From Promethearchaeia archaeon (GTDB lineage Archaea; Asgardarchaeota; Lokiarchaeia; Sigyniarchaeales; SOKP01), in NCBI GenBank assembly GCA_029856125.1, contig JAHQWJ010000014.1, positions 124,001 through 188,000 on the forward strand: 64,000 nucleotides of DNA. The letters are read 5' to 3'. The notes under the pieces were generated by a model, which saw only the letters and a program-made list of their open reading frames with translations, did not search any database and was not told the DNA's origin. The position numbers were made by a program, and so were the translations under genes. How positions within the stretch are numbered: position 1 is the first letter of the stretch; every line of letters begins with the position of its first letter. Shown in pieces: positions 56,070 through 64,000 of this stretch.

Positions 56070-57659
56070 TTAATCATTGGATTTAATTAATTTCAACCAA
56101 TTTGAATCGATATTGTTAAGTGCAGCCTCAATTTCTTTTCTAACAGCCCAGTCATCGTCCCATAACGAATTCGCTAAAGAATTTAGCGCTTTTTTATCCC
56201 CTAGTTGCCCTAAGGCTCTTGCAGCGGCAATTCTAATTTTAGGATCGCTGTCTTCAAGCATCTTTATAAATGGAGAAATATCGCTAATGTTTTCGAATTT
56301 TCCTAATGCTAAAGCAATCCAACTTTTAATAAAAAGATCTTCATCGTCAATTAAAGGTAATAGAGCTTCTAAGCTATCTTCACTCCCTAATTTAATTAAG
56401 AGCTTAACTGCTGCTCTTTTAGTCTTCCAATTTGAAGAACTCAAGAAAGGCTTCACCTCATTAACATAAGTTTGATTCTTTTTTTTAGATAAAGCGTTAA
56501 TAGTTACGTCTCGCACTCTATTATCAGGATCATTTAAAAGATCTAATAGTAATGAAACTTGCTGTTTGTTACCTAATTTTCCTATTAATTTTGCACATAG
56601 ACTTCTTATTTTCCATTCCTTAGCCTTAAGACCTTCAAGTACTTGATCTGGAACCTCATCTTTAGAAATCTGAAGAAGTGAATTATAAGCTAATTTTCTG
56701 GTTTTATTATCACTACTCTTGAAGGAATTAATCATATAGTCTACAGACTTCTTATCTTCAAGTAAACCTAAAAGCTTAATTGCTTCCTTCCTCTCTATCA
56801 TATTTTTGCTATTTGCCACGGCATATATTTTTTCATAAGAATCGATGTTCACAAAAATTTGCTTTAACGATTGAATAGATAACCTACGTACATCTTCATT
56901 CTTATTTTTTAATAATCTAAGAAGGGGATCAATTGCTCGTTTGCTATTAATTGAACCTAAAGCTTTTATACTCGCTTTCTTAACTTCTACATCTGTATCA
57001 TCTAATAAATTTATTATTAATCTTGCATCATTGACTTGAAGCAATTTTTCTAAAGCTTGAACGGCATTGCGTTTGACTTCAGCATCATTTTTACGAAGCA
57101 GTTCTTTTAAGTAATTAGTTGAATCGTCGCATCGAATTTTACCCAAGATGATTGGAATTGATTTTCTAATGTATATATTCCCTTTATCGAAAAAGTTTAT
57201 AATTTCACTTACGTCTCCTAATTTTCCTATATTCACGATTGATTTAATTACATCGTCTTTTATTTCTAAAGAGGGATTACTGAGCATTTCTAACAAAGGT
57301 TTAAGAGCAGAGAGGATTTTAATTTTACCTAACGCAACCACCGCTGTTTTTCTAGCTTCTATAAAATTATCTGTAAGAGCTTCAATTAATATTGGACTTG
57401 AAGCTTCTGGTACATTATTTGCTATAAAATTGATAATTGTTGCTCGTACCTCACCGTCAGACTCATTTTTATAATGGGTAGCAAAAAAGCTTAAATTATT
57501 TTTATCAATTAAATTTTCAATTGAATTTATCAAATCTACTTTTTTTTCTGGAACGGTTGCTTTAAGATAGTTTTCCTTAAATTCTTGAAATCCCATTTTT
57601 CTAATTCTGCATCTTTTCTTTTCAATAAACAATGATTCTAAGTATAGAATCGAGTTCAT
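56070..57659 (-). CDS. HEAT-repeat (PBS-lyase type) protein
   Basis: 529 residues made almost wholly of about 14-15 HEAT-like repeats of roughly 31 residues, of the pattern DxxxxVRxxAxxALGxIxxxxAxxxLxxxL, for example in DPKIRIAAARALGQLGDKKA. It should form a long alpha-solenoid for protein contacts. The start is uncertain: ATG 57659 or the internal ATG at 57596, which begins MGFQEFKENY. No catalytic motif. It lies between the surface protein and the actin-linked region. Confidence 0.82.
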   Translation of the reverse strand: MNSILYLESLFIEKKRCRIRKMGFQEFKENYLKATVPEKKVDLINSIENLIDKNNLSFFATHYKNESDGEVRATIINFIANNVPEASSPILIEALTDNFIEARKTAVVALGKIKILSALKPLLEMLSNPSLEIKDDVIKSIVNIGKLGDVSEIINFFDKGNIYIRKSIPIILGKIRCDDSTNYLKELLRKNDAEVKRNAVQALEKLLQVNDARLIINLLDDTDVEVKKASIKALGSINSKRAIDPLLRLLKNKNEDVRRLSIQSLKQIFVNIDSYEKIYAVANSKNMIERKEAIKLLGLLEDKKSVDYMINSFKSSDNKTRKLAYNSLLQISKDEVPDQVLEGLKAKEWKIRSLCAKLIGKLGNKQQVSLLLDLLNDPDNRVRDVTINALSKKKNQTYVNEVKPFLSSSNWKTKRAAVKLLIKLGSEDSLEALLPLIDDEDLFIKSWIALALGKFENISDISPFIKMLEDSDPKIRIAAARALGQLGDKKALNSLANSLWDDDWAVRKEIEAALNNIDSNWLKLIKSND

Positions 57660-57780
57660 ATTTTTATTTTTAAGTAAATAGAAAGATAGAAATTGAATTA
57701 ATAAACGGTAAAAATATCTATATTAATTGAGGTTTCTTTACCTCTATACATTATAAAAGAAAAGTAAAAAAAATAGAAAT

Positions 57781-58047
57781 TTACGAGCTAAGTAGCTGAA
57801 AGAGAATCGAAGCGTGAGGGATATAGAATTGATCACGCACTTTAATCACGACAGTATGAAAGTACTCAGCTAAACCTAAGAAACCTCGAATAACTGATTC
57901 GTCTTCCTCAAATTTAAATACTATCTTAGCAATAGCAGCGCCAGAGCTGAAGTTAGCTTTTTCATAGACTCTTTCGTCAATTAAGGGAATTTTAAGCTCA
58001 TTAACAATTTCATATACTCGCTTGATGAAGAGTTCTCTCTTGGGAAT
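57781..58047 (-). CDS. Uncharacterised 88-residue protein, no canonical start (ATT proposed)
   Basis: A clearly coding-like frame running from 58047 to the TAA at 57781-57783. It includes PKRELFIKRVYEIVNELK, GAAIAKIVFKFEEDES, GFLGLAEYFHTVV and DQFYIPHASILFQLL. The codons use mixed third positions unlike the AT-rich surroundings. No ATG, GTG or TTG precedes this frame. An AGGTG Shine-Dalgarno stands with its GGTG 7 nt before an in-frame ATT at 58047. Either the start is ATT, or the gene is 5'-truncated or frameshifted. I do not recognise the family. Confidence 0.6.
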   Translation of the reverse strand: MPKRELFIKRVYEIVNELKIPLIDERVYEKANFSSGAAIAKIVFKFEEDESVIRGFLGLAEYFHTVVIKVRDQFYIPHASILFQLLSS

Positions 58048-58310
58048 ATTAATACACCTATTATATTGAATACTAATTATTAAAATTACAAATGAAATAT
58101 GATATATAATATATTAGATTTGGAACATTTAATAGTTTATTTTTAACTGTGAAAAATTTTGAAGCATTGAATTTAATTTAGGTAAAACTATGATACAAAT
58201 ATTATACAAAAATAAAAATATAAATTAATAAACTACTACTATATTACTACTATAGCTATATAGTATTCTTTTAAAAAATATGATTAAAATTTTGGAGTAA
58301 ATGAACTACC
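58048..58310. other. Intergenic region upstream of the proline-rich protein gene
   Basis: 263 bp of very AT-rich sequence with ACT/TACT triplet runs at about 58232-58260 (ACTACTACTAT then TACTACTATAG). TATA-like tracts on both strands could serve the divergent genes. The 121 bp at 57660-57780 also holds no gene. Confidence 0.4.
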
Positions 58311-58964
58311 TTGGTTTCGAAAGAATATAAGAAGATTGAGAGAGTCGTTAATTTTATGAAAAAGGGTTTAACCTCTTTAAGCGACGACTTGGAAGAGACG
58401 GTTAAAGGGATTACTGATTTTAAAAAATCGTTAAATAAAGCCTTGAAAGATTTGAAAGATGTTTCTCTTGAACAAGGAGTGAAAACTGTGAGTACATCCT
58501 CTAAGAAAGTTATTGCACCTGTGGATGGTACGGCCAAAACTGCAGCGGCAAGTACTTTATTTAGTTTATTAAGTGGTAGTCCTGCTCCAGTCCAAGAAAT
58601 GCCTCCAGCTACCGCAGCTGTAACTTCACCAACTGTAGGTGGCCCCCCTAAAGTTCCTGGAAAGGGACCTCCAAAGAGACCTGGAGGGAGTAGACCTCCA
58701 AAAGCACCCAGCACAGGTGGACCTCCTAAACGAACCAATTTACCTCCGGCGCCAAAATTGCCTCCTAGTTCGGTTGGTGTACCTCCTAAAGCTCCCGGTT
58801 CAAGAGTTGTACAAGCGCCCACATTTGCTAAAAGACCAACGCCCCCAGCAGCACCAGCTGCATCCCCTGCACCAGCAACTCAAGCAGGAGGAGGTTTAAG
58901 TTCTCTCCGAGATGAAATGTTAGAGGAATTAAATCGTTTAAAGAAGATTATGAGAGGAGATTAG
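58311..58964 (+). CDS. Proline-rich coiled-coil protein with WH2-like C-terminal helix
   Basis: 217 residues in three parts. Residues 1-60 are a charged helical region. Residues 90-190 are a proline-rich, basic, low-complexity region with repeated GGPPK, PPKRPGG, PPKAPS and LPPAPKLPP motifs. The C-terminus (194-217) is an amphipathic helix LSSLRDEMLEELNRLKKIM that resembles the R-xx-LL-xx-L-LKK pattern of actin-binding WH2 motifs. The spacing is shorter than usual and the WH2 glycine is lacking. The start is TTG 58311; a TGA lies in frame upstream. Polyproline tracts are known profilin and SH3-type ligands. An actin-related gene lies two genes downstream. The role in actin regulation is inference only. 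Confidence 0.62.
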   Translation: MVSKEYKKIERVVNFMKKGLTSLSDDLEETVKGITDFKKSLNKALKDLKDVSLEQGVKTVSTSSKKVIAPVDGTAKTAAASTLFSLLSGSPAPVQEMPPATAAVTSPTVGGPPKVPGKGPPKRPGGSRPPKAPSTGGPPKRTNLPPAPKLPPSSVGVPPKAPGSRVVQAPTFAKRPTPPAAPAASPAPATQAGGGLSSLRDEMLEELNRLKKIMRGD

Positions 58965-59094
58965 GAGTTAACTCTTTTTCTCATATCTAATACTTATTTT
59001 TATACCTTTTTATCGCATATCTTTATAACTTACAAGATTCAATATTTTTAATTCATAACATTTTTAATTATCGATTGTGAACTATTTAGTATAG

Positions 59095-59841
59095 ATGGAT
59101 AAAAACAATTCTATCATCTGCGAAAACAAAATACCAATCGTTGTTCCTAAATGTATAATGGTGTTAGCTGGTCATCCAGATGATGAAATAATATCCTGTG
59201 GTGGTACCCTTCTAAAATACCAGTCTTTAGGTTCAAAAATAATCGTTGTGGTTGCAACAAGTGGTATTGGGGGGTATGCAAAAAGTGATCAAAAAGAAGG
59301 AATTATTAATCAAAGAAAACACGAGCTTGATTCAGTTCGATCATCGTTGAAATGTGAAATTATCGAGTTAGAATTTCCTAATATGGAAATAACCCGAGAA
59401 AAAATCTCTAAGATAACAAATCTCATAAGGGACATTAAGCCTCAAGTTATTTTATTGCCTCATCATTCTGATTTTCATCGAGTACATCGAAACTTGGCAT
59501 TAATCTCGAGAGAAGCTATTTATCATTGTTCAACAGGTAAAGCTTATGGAGGATACGAAAGAAACTGGACTCCATTAGGCGTGTATTATTACGAAGGACC
59601 TTCGTGTAAATTTCAATACATTGAGAGTTCAGTTTTTGTTATAGTAGATATCGAAGAATTTTGGAGTAAGAAAAAAGAGATATTTAATGTTGCCTACCTT
59701 ACTCAGAAAGAAGTTCTAGAAAGAGTAATGGAGTGGGCGGAAGATACTGCGATTTTAAGGGGTAACGAAATAAATTCATCGTATGGGGAAGCTTTTATAC
59801 CCGAGACAACTTATACACCACTTAAGCTTTTATTAGTTTAG
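59095..59841 (+). CDS. PIG-L family (LmbE-like) N-deacetylase
   Basis: 248 residues with the PIG-L signature AGHPDDE (Asp29, Asp30 and neighbouring His27 as metal and catalytic residues) and the second motif HHSDFHRVHR with His123, His124, His128 and His131. Zn-dependent deacetylases of this family act on N-acetylglucosaminyl lipids or on small GlcNAc-like substrates. There is no signal peptide. The gene lies between the proline-rich and actin-related genes. Confidence 0.87.
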   Translation: MDKNNSIICENKIPIVVPKCIMVLAGHPDDEIISCGGTLLKYQSLGSKIIVVVATSGIGGYAKSDQKEGIINQRKHELDSVRSSLKCEIIELEFPNMEITREKISKITNLIRDIKPQVILLPHHSDFHRVHRNLALISREAIYHCSTGKAYGGYERNWTPLGVYYYEGPSCKFQYIESSVFVIVDIEEFWSKKKEIFNVAYLTQKEVLERVMEWAEDTAILRGNEINSSYGEAFIPETTYTPLKLLLV

Positions 59842-59910
59842 TATAGATATAAAAAGATTAAATATTGTTAATATAATAAGCGAATAAATTGCTAAAATTA
59901 ATTGGATATT

Positions 59911-61026
59911 ATGGGCAATCTTACTGTTGTTTTAGACATTGGACAGTTTTCAGCAAAAGCGGGTTTTGCTGGCGAAGATATGCCAAGCCAAGTATTCTTC
60001 ACAATCGTAGGAAAGCCTAAATATAGACAAATCGATTACGAGTATGGAAGTGCTCGAAAAGAAGACTACTACGTCGGAGATGAGATTCAATCTTTAGGAC
60101 TATACAAAGTGTTATACCCTATTGATAAGGGTGTAATACAAGACTGGGTCTCATTCGAGAAAATAATTGATTACATTTTCTATAATTTAAGAGTCGACCC
60201 TAGTTTAGTCAATGTCTTATTTGCGGTACATCCTTTGTTTCCTCGCAATAATTTAGAGAAGCTTTTTAAATTATTTCTGGAGAAATATCAATGTAATGCG
60301 TTTTATCCTGTATTAGATTCCATGCTCACTCTGTATGCTGGTGGATTTCAAACGGGTTTGATAGTAGAGATCGGAGATAGTCTAACAAGAATAGTCCCCA
60401 TCTATCAAGGTTATAAACTTGATCACGCAATTAGAATTCTTGAAATCGGTGGAAGAACGTTAACAAGGTATATGGAAAAAATATTAGGTACAAAAGGTTA
60501 TTCAGCAGATTCTTCTATAAGAAGAGAACTCGTCAGAGCTTTAAAGGAAAAAGCGTGTTTTGTTTCCCTTGATTACAAAGAAGATTTGAAGAGAGTTGAA
60601 CAATACGAAAAAGAGTATTCCCTACCTGATGGTTCTACAATTTCTTTAGCTAGAGAACGATTCGAAGTTCCAGAGTTGCTGTTTAATCCCTCAATCGAAT
60701 TAGAAGAATCCTCTCTCCCAGAAGCAATCTTGGATGTAATCGAAATGTGTGACTTAGATGTCCGTCCAGATTTATTAAATAACATTTTTTTATCGGGAGG
60801 GTCTTCGATGTTTCCAAATCTCAAATCTCGAATATACCAAGAATTAGAATTAGAATTGGCGCGACGTAAAAAGAATAATCAAATCATCAAAATAATAGCA
60901 CCTCGGGAACGTGTTTTCTCAGTTTGGGTTGGAGGATCGATTTTAGCAATGATCCCAGAATTCGAGCAGAATTGGATAAGCAGAGCGAAATATTTTAACG
61001 AAGGTATCCCTGAAGATATTCTTTAA
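59911..61026 (+). CDS. Actin-related protein (Asgard actin family) with altered catalytic residues
   Basis: ATG 59911 is preferred (TTG 59902 adds three residues); 371 residues. Numbering below counts from TTG 59902. The protein is colinear with actin: VVLDIGQFSAKAGFAGED (phosphate 1, Asp12), YYVGDEIQS (D-loop edge), IVEIGDSLTRIVPIYQGY (phosphate 2), LSGGSSMFPN (adenosine) and APRERVFSVWVGGSILA towards the C-terminus. The residue pairing with Gln137 is Asp139, Asp154 pairs with Glu156, and His161 with Arg163; Asp157 is kept as Asp159. Nucleotide binding looks intact but hydrolysis is likely changed. It is better called an actin-related protein than a canonical Lokiactin. Confidence 0.9.
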   Translation: MGNLTVVLDIGQFSAKAGFAGEDMPSQVFFTIVGKPKYRQIDYEYGSARKEDYYVGDEIQSLGLYKVLYPIDKGVIQDWVSFEKIIDYIFYNLRVDPSLVNVLFAVHPLFPRNNLEKLFKLFLEKYQCNAFYPVLDSMLTLYAGGFQTGLIVEIGDSLTRIVPIYQGYKLDHAIRILEIGGRTLTRYMEKILGTKGYSADSSIRRELVRALKEKACFVSLDYKEDLKRVEQYEKEYSLPDGSTISLARERFEVPELLFNPSIELEESSLPEAILDVIEMCDLDVRPDLLNNIFLSGGSSMFPNLKSRIYQELELELARRKKNNQIIKIIAPRERVFSVWVGGSILAMIPEFEQNWISRAKYFNEGIPEDIL

Positions 61027-61157
61027 ATAATTACTTAAGATTAAAGCATCTATTTTTCAAAGTATCATTTTAATATTACAAGCATATTACAATTTTTTAA
61101 AAATATTATTCTGATATTATATCTTAGTGGAGTTTCATCTCGATTGGAGAAATAAAA

Positions 61158-61523
61158 ATGGAAGAACCTCAAAATACTAGTTTTGAACAAAGCAAAATTC
61201 TAAAAAACTTTTATAAACCTGACTATTCTGGTCTGTTTAATAAAATAAAAGACATTAAAACTCCGGTAAAAAACGAAATTTTAATGACTTTACTTGATGG
61301 GAATTGGCATACTGAATTGGATTTGATAAGAGTAGCTAAACAAAAAATGAGATATTTGGGTGCTGTAACCTTAGGGACAATGATTCACTCTTTAAACCAT
61401 CACCTAAAGAACGATTACGTTGAAAAAAGCGTGATAAACGGAAAATTATCTTACAGAATCTCAGATAATTATGTCGGTCTTACTCGAGCAGCATACAACA
61501 AGTATAGGTTTAAAATGGACTAA
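61158..61523 (+). CDS. Winged-helix DNA-binding protein
   Basis: 121 residues. After a 30-residue tail comes a winged-helix fold: KNEILMTLLDGNWHTELDLI as helix 1 and 2, LGAVTLGTMIHSLNHHL as the recognition helix region, and VEKSVINGKLSYRIS as the wing. It starts at ATG with TTGGAGAAAT upstream. It lies immediately downstream of the actin-related gene and may be a regulator or a protein-binding wHTH; the target is unknown. Confidence 0.6.
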   Translation: MEEPQNTSFEQSKILKNFYKPDYSGLFNKIKDIKTPVKNEILMTLLDGNWHTELDLIRVAKQKMRYLGAVTLGTMIHSLNHHLKNDYVEKSVINGKLSYRISDNYVGLTRAAYNKYRFKMD

Positions 61524-61544
61524 CTTTTAATTAATACCCTTTTT

Positions 61545-63731
61545 TTACTTTCTTTTTACGCATTGCTCTTTAGAGATTTGGTAATTTGCACAATTAGAGC
61601 AGAAACCATTAGTACCTTCTTCTTTAAAGCTATCACTCCAACATTTTGGACAGATATAATAGATAAGACTTTTATTGTTCTTCCTTTTTTGTATCTTGAA
61701 CACATTAAAACCACATTTTAAACAATTCGTGGATTTTAATATGGTAATCCTTCCAGTTTTTGGAACTGAGAGGTAAGTCTTACAATTTCTATCAGAACAC
61801 GCTAGGAATCTTTTCTTTTGTGAAGTTGTTACTAATTTCATAGGATAATTTTTACAAGTTGGGCATTTTGAAGTAGTCTGAGGAAAATTTTTTTGAGAAG
61901 TTTGTTGCATTGTTGTTTTTAAATTAGCTTTAACGCTATCAAACTTTATGGTTATCGCATTTTTCTCATTCCGAAATTTATCAAATAAAGCTAAAAAAAT
62001 CTTTTTTACAGTTGAAACGACATTTTCCTTTGTTTTTCTTTTTTCTTTTACATCTTCGAGCAAATTTTCAACAAATCGGGTAAACTCAGGTTTTAAAAAT
62101 GGTAACCACACCTTAATTAGCTCTTGGATAAGAAATTTACCCCATTCAGTTATTTTAAAGCGATTTTTAGCAATATTATAAGTTAATTTACGATCTACCA
62201 GAATTCTTATTATTGTTGGACGAGTGGATTTTGTTCCTAAATGTTCCTTCTCCATCAATTTCAATAAAGTGGTATCGGTGTAATGTGGTGGAGGTTGAGT
62301 TGCCTTTTCATCCAAAAGGATTTCTTTAACCGGAAGTTCCTTAGCTTCGATCTCGAATGCTGGTTGATAAGGTTTTTTCAAAAATGGTGCGATTTCGTAA
62401 AACCCACTCTGGGTTAACGACACGAGACGGGATGAAAAGAGTTCATCTTTGATTGAAAGTTTTAATTTAATTCTCAATTCCTTTGATTTCTCACCGAAAA
62501 GGGCTAAATAATGTCGTGCTAAAATATCGTATACTTTTTTTTGGAGATTATTTTCTAATTTAGAGCTAGCTTGTTCTAAACTTACTAAGGGAGTAATGGG
62601 TGGATGGTCTCCAGCGTCAACTTTTCCTATTGTGGGTTTCAATCGATTTCCTCTAAATAACTTTACTACGTAATTCCCATAATTCATATGGGGCTTGAAA
62701 TTTTCTAAGTATGAAACATGGTTAAAATTTGGGCTATATTTATCGCTATCAGTTCTTGGATAAGAGATAATTTGATTTAAGTATAGAGAATTCATGGCAT
62801 TCATGACAGATTTTGCGCTAGTTCTTAAGATTCTGGTTAACAATACAAGAGCTTTTGAAGTATTCAATGGCGTTGGTGGATTAATTAATGCGGATTCTTT
62901 GGTATTGTTTAATATTATTGCTATTTTTTCGTTTTTAATTTTTTGAAATATGGCTTTCGCTTCAGATTCTTTCTCTTTAATGAATGGATTCTCATTGTGC
63001 ACAGCTTTTATTATATAATTTTTATGCTCTAAATTAGCGGTAATCGTCCAATATGGTTCAGGGATAAATTTTTCGATCTCTCTGTCTCTTAAATAAATCA
63101 AATAGAGTAATGAAGTTTGTACTCTACCTATCGACACAAATTTATTATTAATCTCATTTAGTATTGGCTTGAACGTATTTGTGACTTCCCTAGTGCTTGA
63201 AAAACCAATAATTGCGTCAATAATTGCTCTTGCTTCCCCTGTTTCTCCCCAGCTCCATTTAGGGGAAATTAAATTTCTATATTTTGAAACGATCTCTTTT
63301 TTTTCTAATGAACTTAACCATAACTGGTTTACTTTAATATTTCTATTAGCTTTAATTACATAAGGAAGTGCGTCAAAAAGTCCAATATTACACCCTTCGA
63401 CATCGGCGTCAGTTGCAATTACACATTCGTCGCATTTTTTAGCGAAGTCGATTAAAGCTTTGATATATGGATTAGCATAGCTGATGGCGACTTTATCGAT
63501 TGAATTTGGTTTTGTAATGATTTCTCTTGGATCTGAATTAGTCCAGCTTTTAAATTGATCGGTGTTTCTATACTCTAAAATATGACCTCGAAGAGGAACA
63601 ACATAAATATTCTTAGAAGGTATTTGATAGACTTTTAGGTATTTTGATCTGTTTATGACCGTAACTTGACCTAACGCCTCTGCGATTCTTTGAGCTGCTT
63701 TATTTTTTTCAGATATTATTAAAGTCGGCAT
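61545..63731 (-). CDS. topA: DNA topoisomerase type IA (topoisomerase I/III)
   Basis: 728 residues. The Toprim domain begins IISEKNKAAQRIAEAL, and its acidic motif is DADVEG (108-113); the usual TDADREGE has lost the arginine and last glutamate. The catalytic tyrosine is Tyr324 in ISYPRTDSD. The GRVQTSLLYLI segment and the GDHPPITPL block are typical of type IA enzymes. The C-terminus carries two or three zinc ribbons (CPTCKNYPM, then CSDRNC; CLKCG with CPKC; CSNC). It relaxes or decatenates single-strand-nicked DNA. Confidence 0.9.
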   Translation of the reverse strand: MPTLIISEKNKAAQRIAEALGQVTVINRSKYLKVYQIPSKNIYVVPLRGHILEYRNTDQFKSWTNSDPREIITKPNSIDKVAISYANPYIKALIDFAKKCDECVIATDADVEGCNIGLFDALPYVIKANRNIKVNQLWLSSLEKKEIVSKYRNLISPKWSWGETGEARAIIDAIIGFSSTREVTNTFKPILNEINNKFVSIGRVQTSLLYLIYLRDREIEKFIPEPYWTITANLEHKNYIIKAVHNENPFIKEKESEAKAIFQKIKNEKIAIILNNTKESALINPPTPLNTSKALVLLTRILRTSAKSVMNAMNSLYLNQIISYPRTDSDKYSPNFNHVSYLENFKPHMNYGNYVVKLFRGNRLKPTIGKVDAGDHPPITPLVSLEQASSKLENNLQKKVYDILARHYLALFGEKSKELRIKLKLSIKDELFSSRLVSLTQSGFYEIAPFLKKPYQPAFEIEAKELPVKEILLDEKATQPPPHYTDTTLLKLMEKEHLGTKSTRPTIIRILVDRKLTYNIAKNRFKITEWGKFLIQELIKVWLPFLKPEFTRFVENLLEDVKEKRKTKENVVSTVKKIFLALFDKFRNEKNAITIKFDSVKANLKTTMQQTSQKNFPQTTSKCPTCKNYPMKLVTTSQKKRFLACSDRNCKTYLSVPKTGRITILKSTNCLKCGFNVFKIQKRKNNKSLIYYICPKCWSDSFKEEGTNGFCSNCANYQISKEQCVKRK

Positions 63732-63902
63732 TAGGTTATAGCTATTTCAAGCTTTTATAAATAACAATAGATCCATATATTTGTAATCTATTTCTAATTG
63801 TTTTTAAAAAACACACATCTAATTTGAATAAGAAAATTCCTCCTATTATAATTTTTTATTATCGATATCGGCTTGACTTAATAATCTTTTAAGAAAAGGG
63901 GT

Positions 63903-64000
63903 TTATTGTTTTGGAAGAGTAAAGCTAAATTCAGCCCCAAAATCTCTTCCTTTTGATTCAACCCATATTTTTCCTCCATGTGCTTCTATAAAACCCCTAG
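63903..64000 (-). CDS. Sensor histidine kinase, C-terminal fragment at window edge
   Basis: The minus-strand frame ends at the TAA at 63903-63905. It reads RGFIEAHGGKIWVES then KGRDFGAEFSFTLPKQ, which is the C-terminal end of a HATPase_c domain (G2 region and last strands). The remainder lies beyond the right edge. Confidence 0.82.
   Translation of the reverse strand, partial: RGFIEAHGGKIWVESKGRDFGAEFSFTLPKQ

Noticed and set aside
58232..58265. Short triplet runs as a microsatellite or CRISPR-like array
   Set aside because: Only two or three ACT units occur, without regular spacers; probably part of an AT-rich promoter region.
58301..58330. ATG 58301 as start of the proline-rich gene
   Set aside because: That frame stops after nine codons; the long frame begins at TTG 58311.
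58271..58822. Long antisense frame rich in Gly/Leu opposite the proline-rich gene
   Set aside because: It is the complement of the proline codons (CCT/CCA gives glycine-rich antisense). The + strand frame has a coherent helix, proline-rich and helix layout.
59911..61026. Assignment as MreB, ParM or crenactin
   Set aside because: The D-loop edge, subdomain 4 segment (SLPDGSTISLARERFEVPELLF) and C-terminus follow eukaryotic actin/Arp order and length much more closely.

Overview
This 64 kb window is AT-rich archaeal DNA. The gene content points to an Asgard archaeon of the Lokiarchaeia type: an actin-family protein, a Ras/Rab-type small GTPase with an extra N-terminal domain, two TFB transcription factors, SDS22-type leucine-rich repeats, an endonuclease IV, an archaeal Ogg2 glycosylase, an aldehyde:ferredoxin oxidoreductase and a surface protein with a C-terminal anchor. 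Genes are densely packed on both strands in short operons. I saw no tRNA, rRNA, CRISPR array or intact insertion sequence. Shine-Dalgarno sites of the GGTGA and GGAG types are common. All family assignments come from reading motifs; no database search was run.

Layout. 1-5.7 kb: a secreted protein cut by the window edge, a PfkB kinase, Ogg2, and the small GTPase followed by a nitroreductase. 5.6-8.1 kb: a rearranged patch with a 115-bp direct repeat (nitroreductase 3' end), a truncated ORF, and a leucine-rich-repeat gene with a frameshifted tail between two imperfect repeats. 8.4-24.8 kb: heterotrophic metabolism and transport, including a CocE-type hydrolase, threonine dehydratase, two alpha/beta hydrolases, 3-hydroxyacyl-CoA dehydrogenase, a BKACE-family enzyme, an auxin-efflux-type carrier and two MFS transporters. 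24.9-29.3 kb: a ferredoxin-domain protein, then glycine C-acetyltransferase and L-threonine dehydrogenase divergently arranged (threonine to glycine plus acetyl-CoA), then an HDAC-family deacetylase. 29.3-40.2 kb: membrane proteins, a DUF1326 protein, tandem DUF362 paralogues and tandem P-type ATPase paralogues with altered ion-site residues. 40.3-49.9 kb: two TFBs, a nitroreductase, AOR, a GlcD/GlcF-like oxidase pair and endonuclease IV. 49.9-53.3 kb: an operon of split MgtE/SLC41 halves, a PhoU-TrkA_C regulator, 6-phospho-3-hexuloisomerase and a SET protein. 53.5-64 kb: a large surface protein, a HEAT-repeat protein, a proline-rich coiled-coil protein, a PIG-L deacetylase, the actin-related protein, a winged-helix protein, a type IA topoisomerase and the end of a histidine kinase.

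Most notable points. (1) The actin homologue is colinear with actin but replaces the three residues equivalent to Gln137, Asp154 and His161. (2) A small protein with a basic polyproline region and a WH2-like C-terminal helix lies two genes upstream of it. (3) Three genes have no ATG/GTG/TTG start that fits their conserved N-termini, yet each has a GGTG Shine-Dalgarno followed 7-8 nt later by an in-frame ATT or ATA. This suggests non-canonical initiation, or repeated frameshifts as the alternative. (4) Both P-type ATPases lack the M4 glutamate and M6 aspartate of the calcium-pump family.
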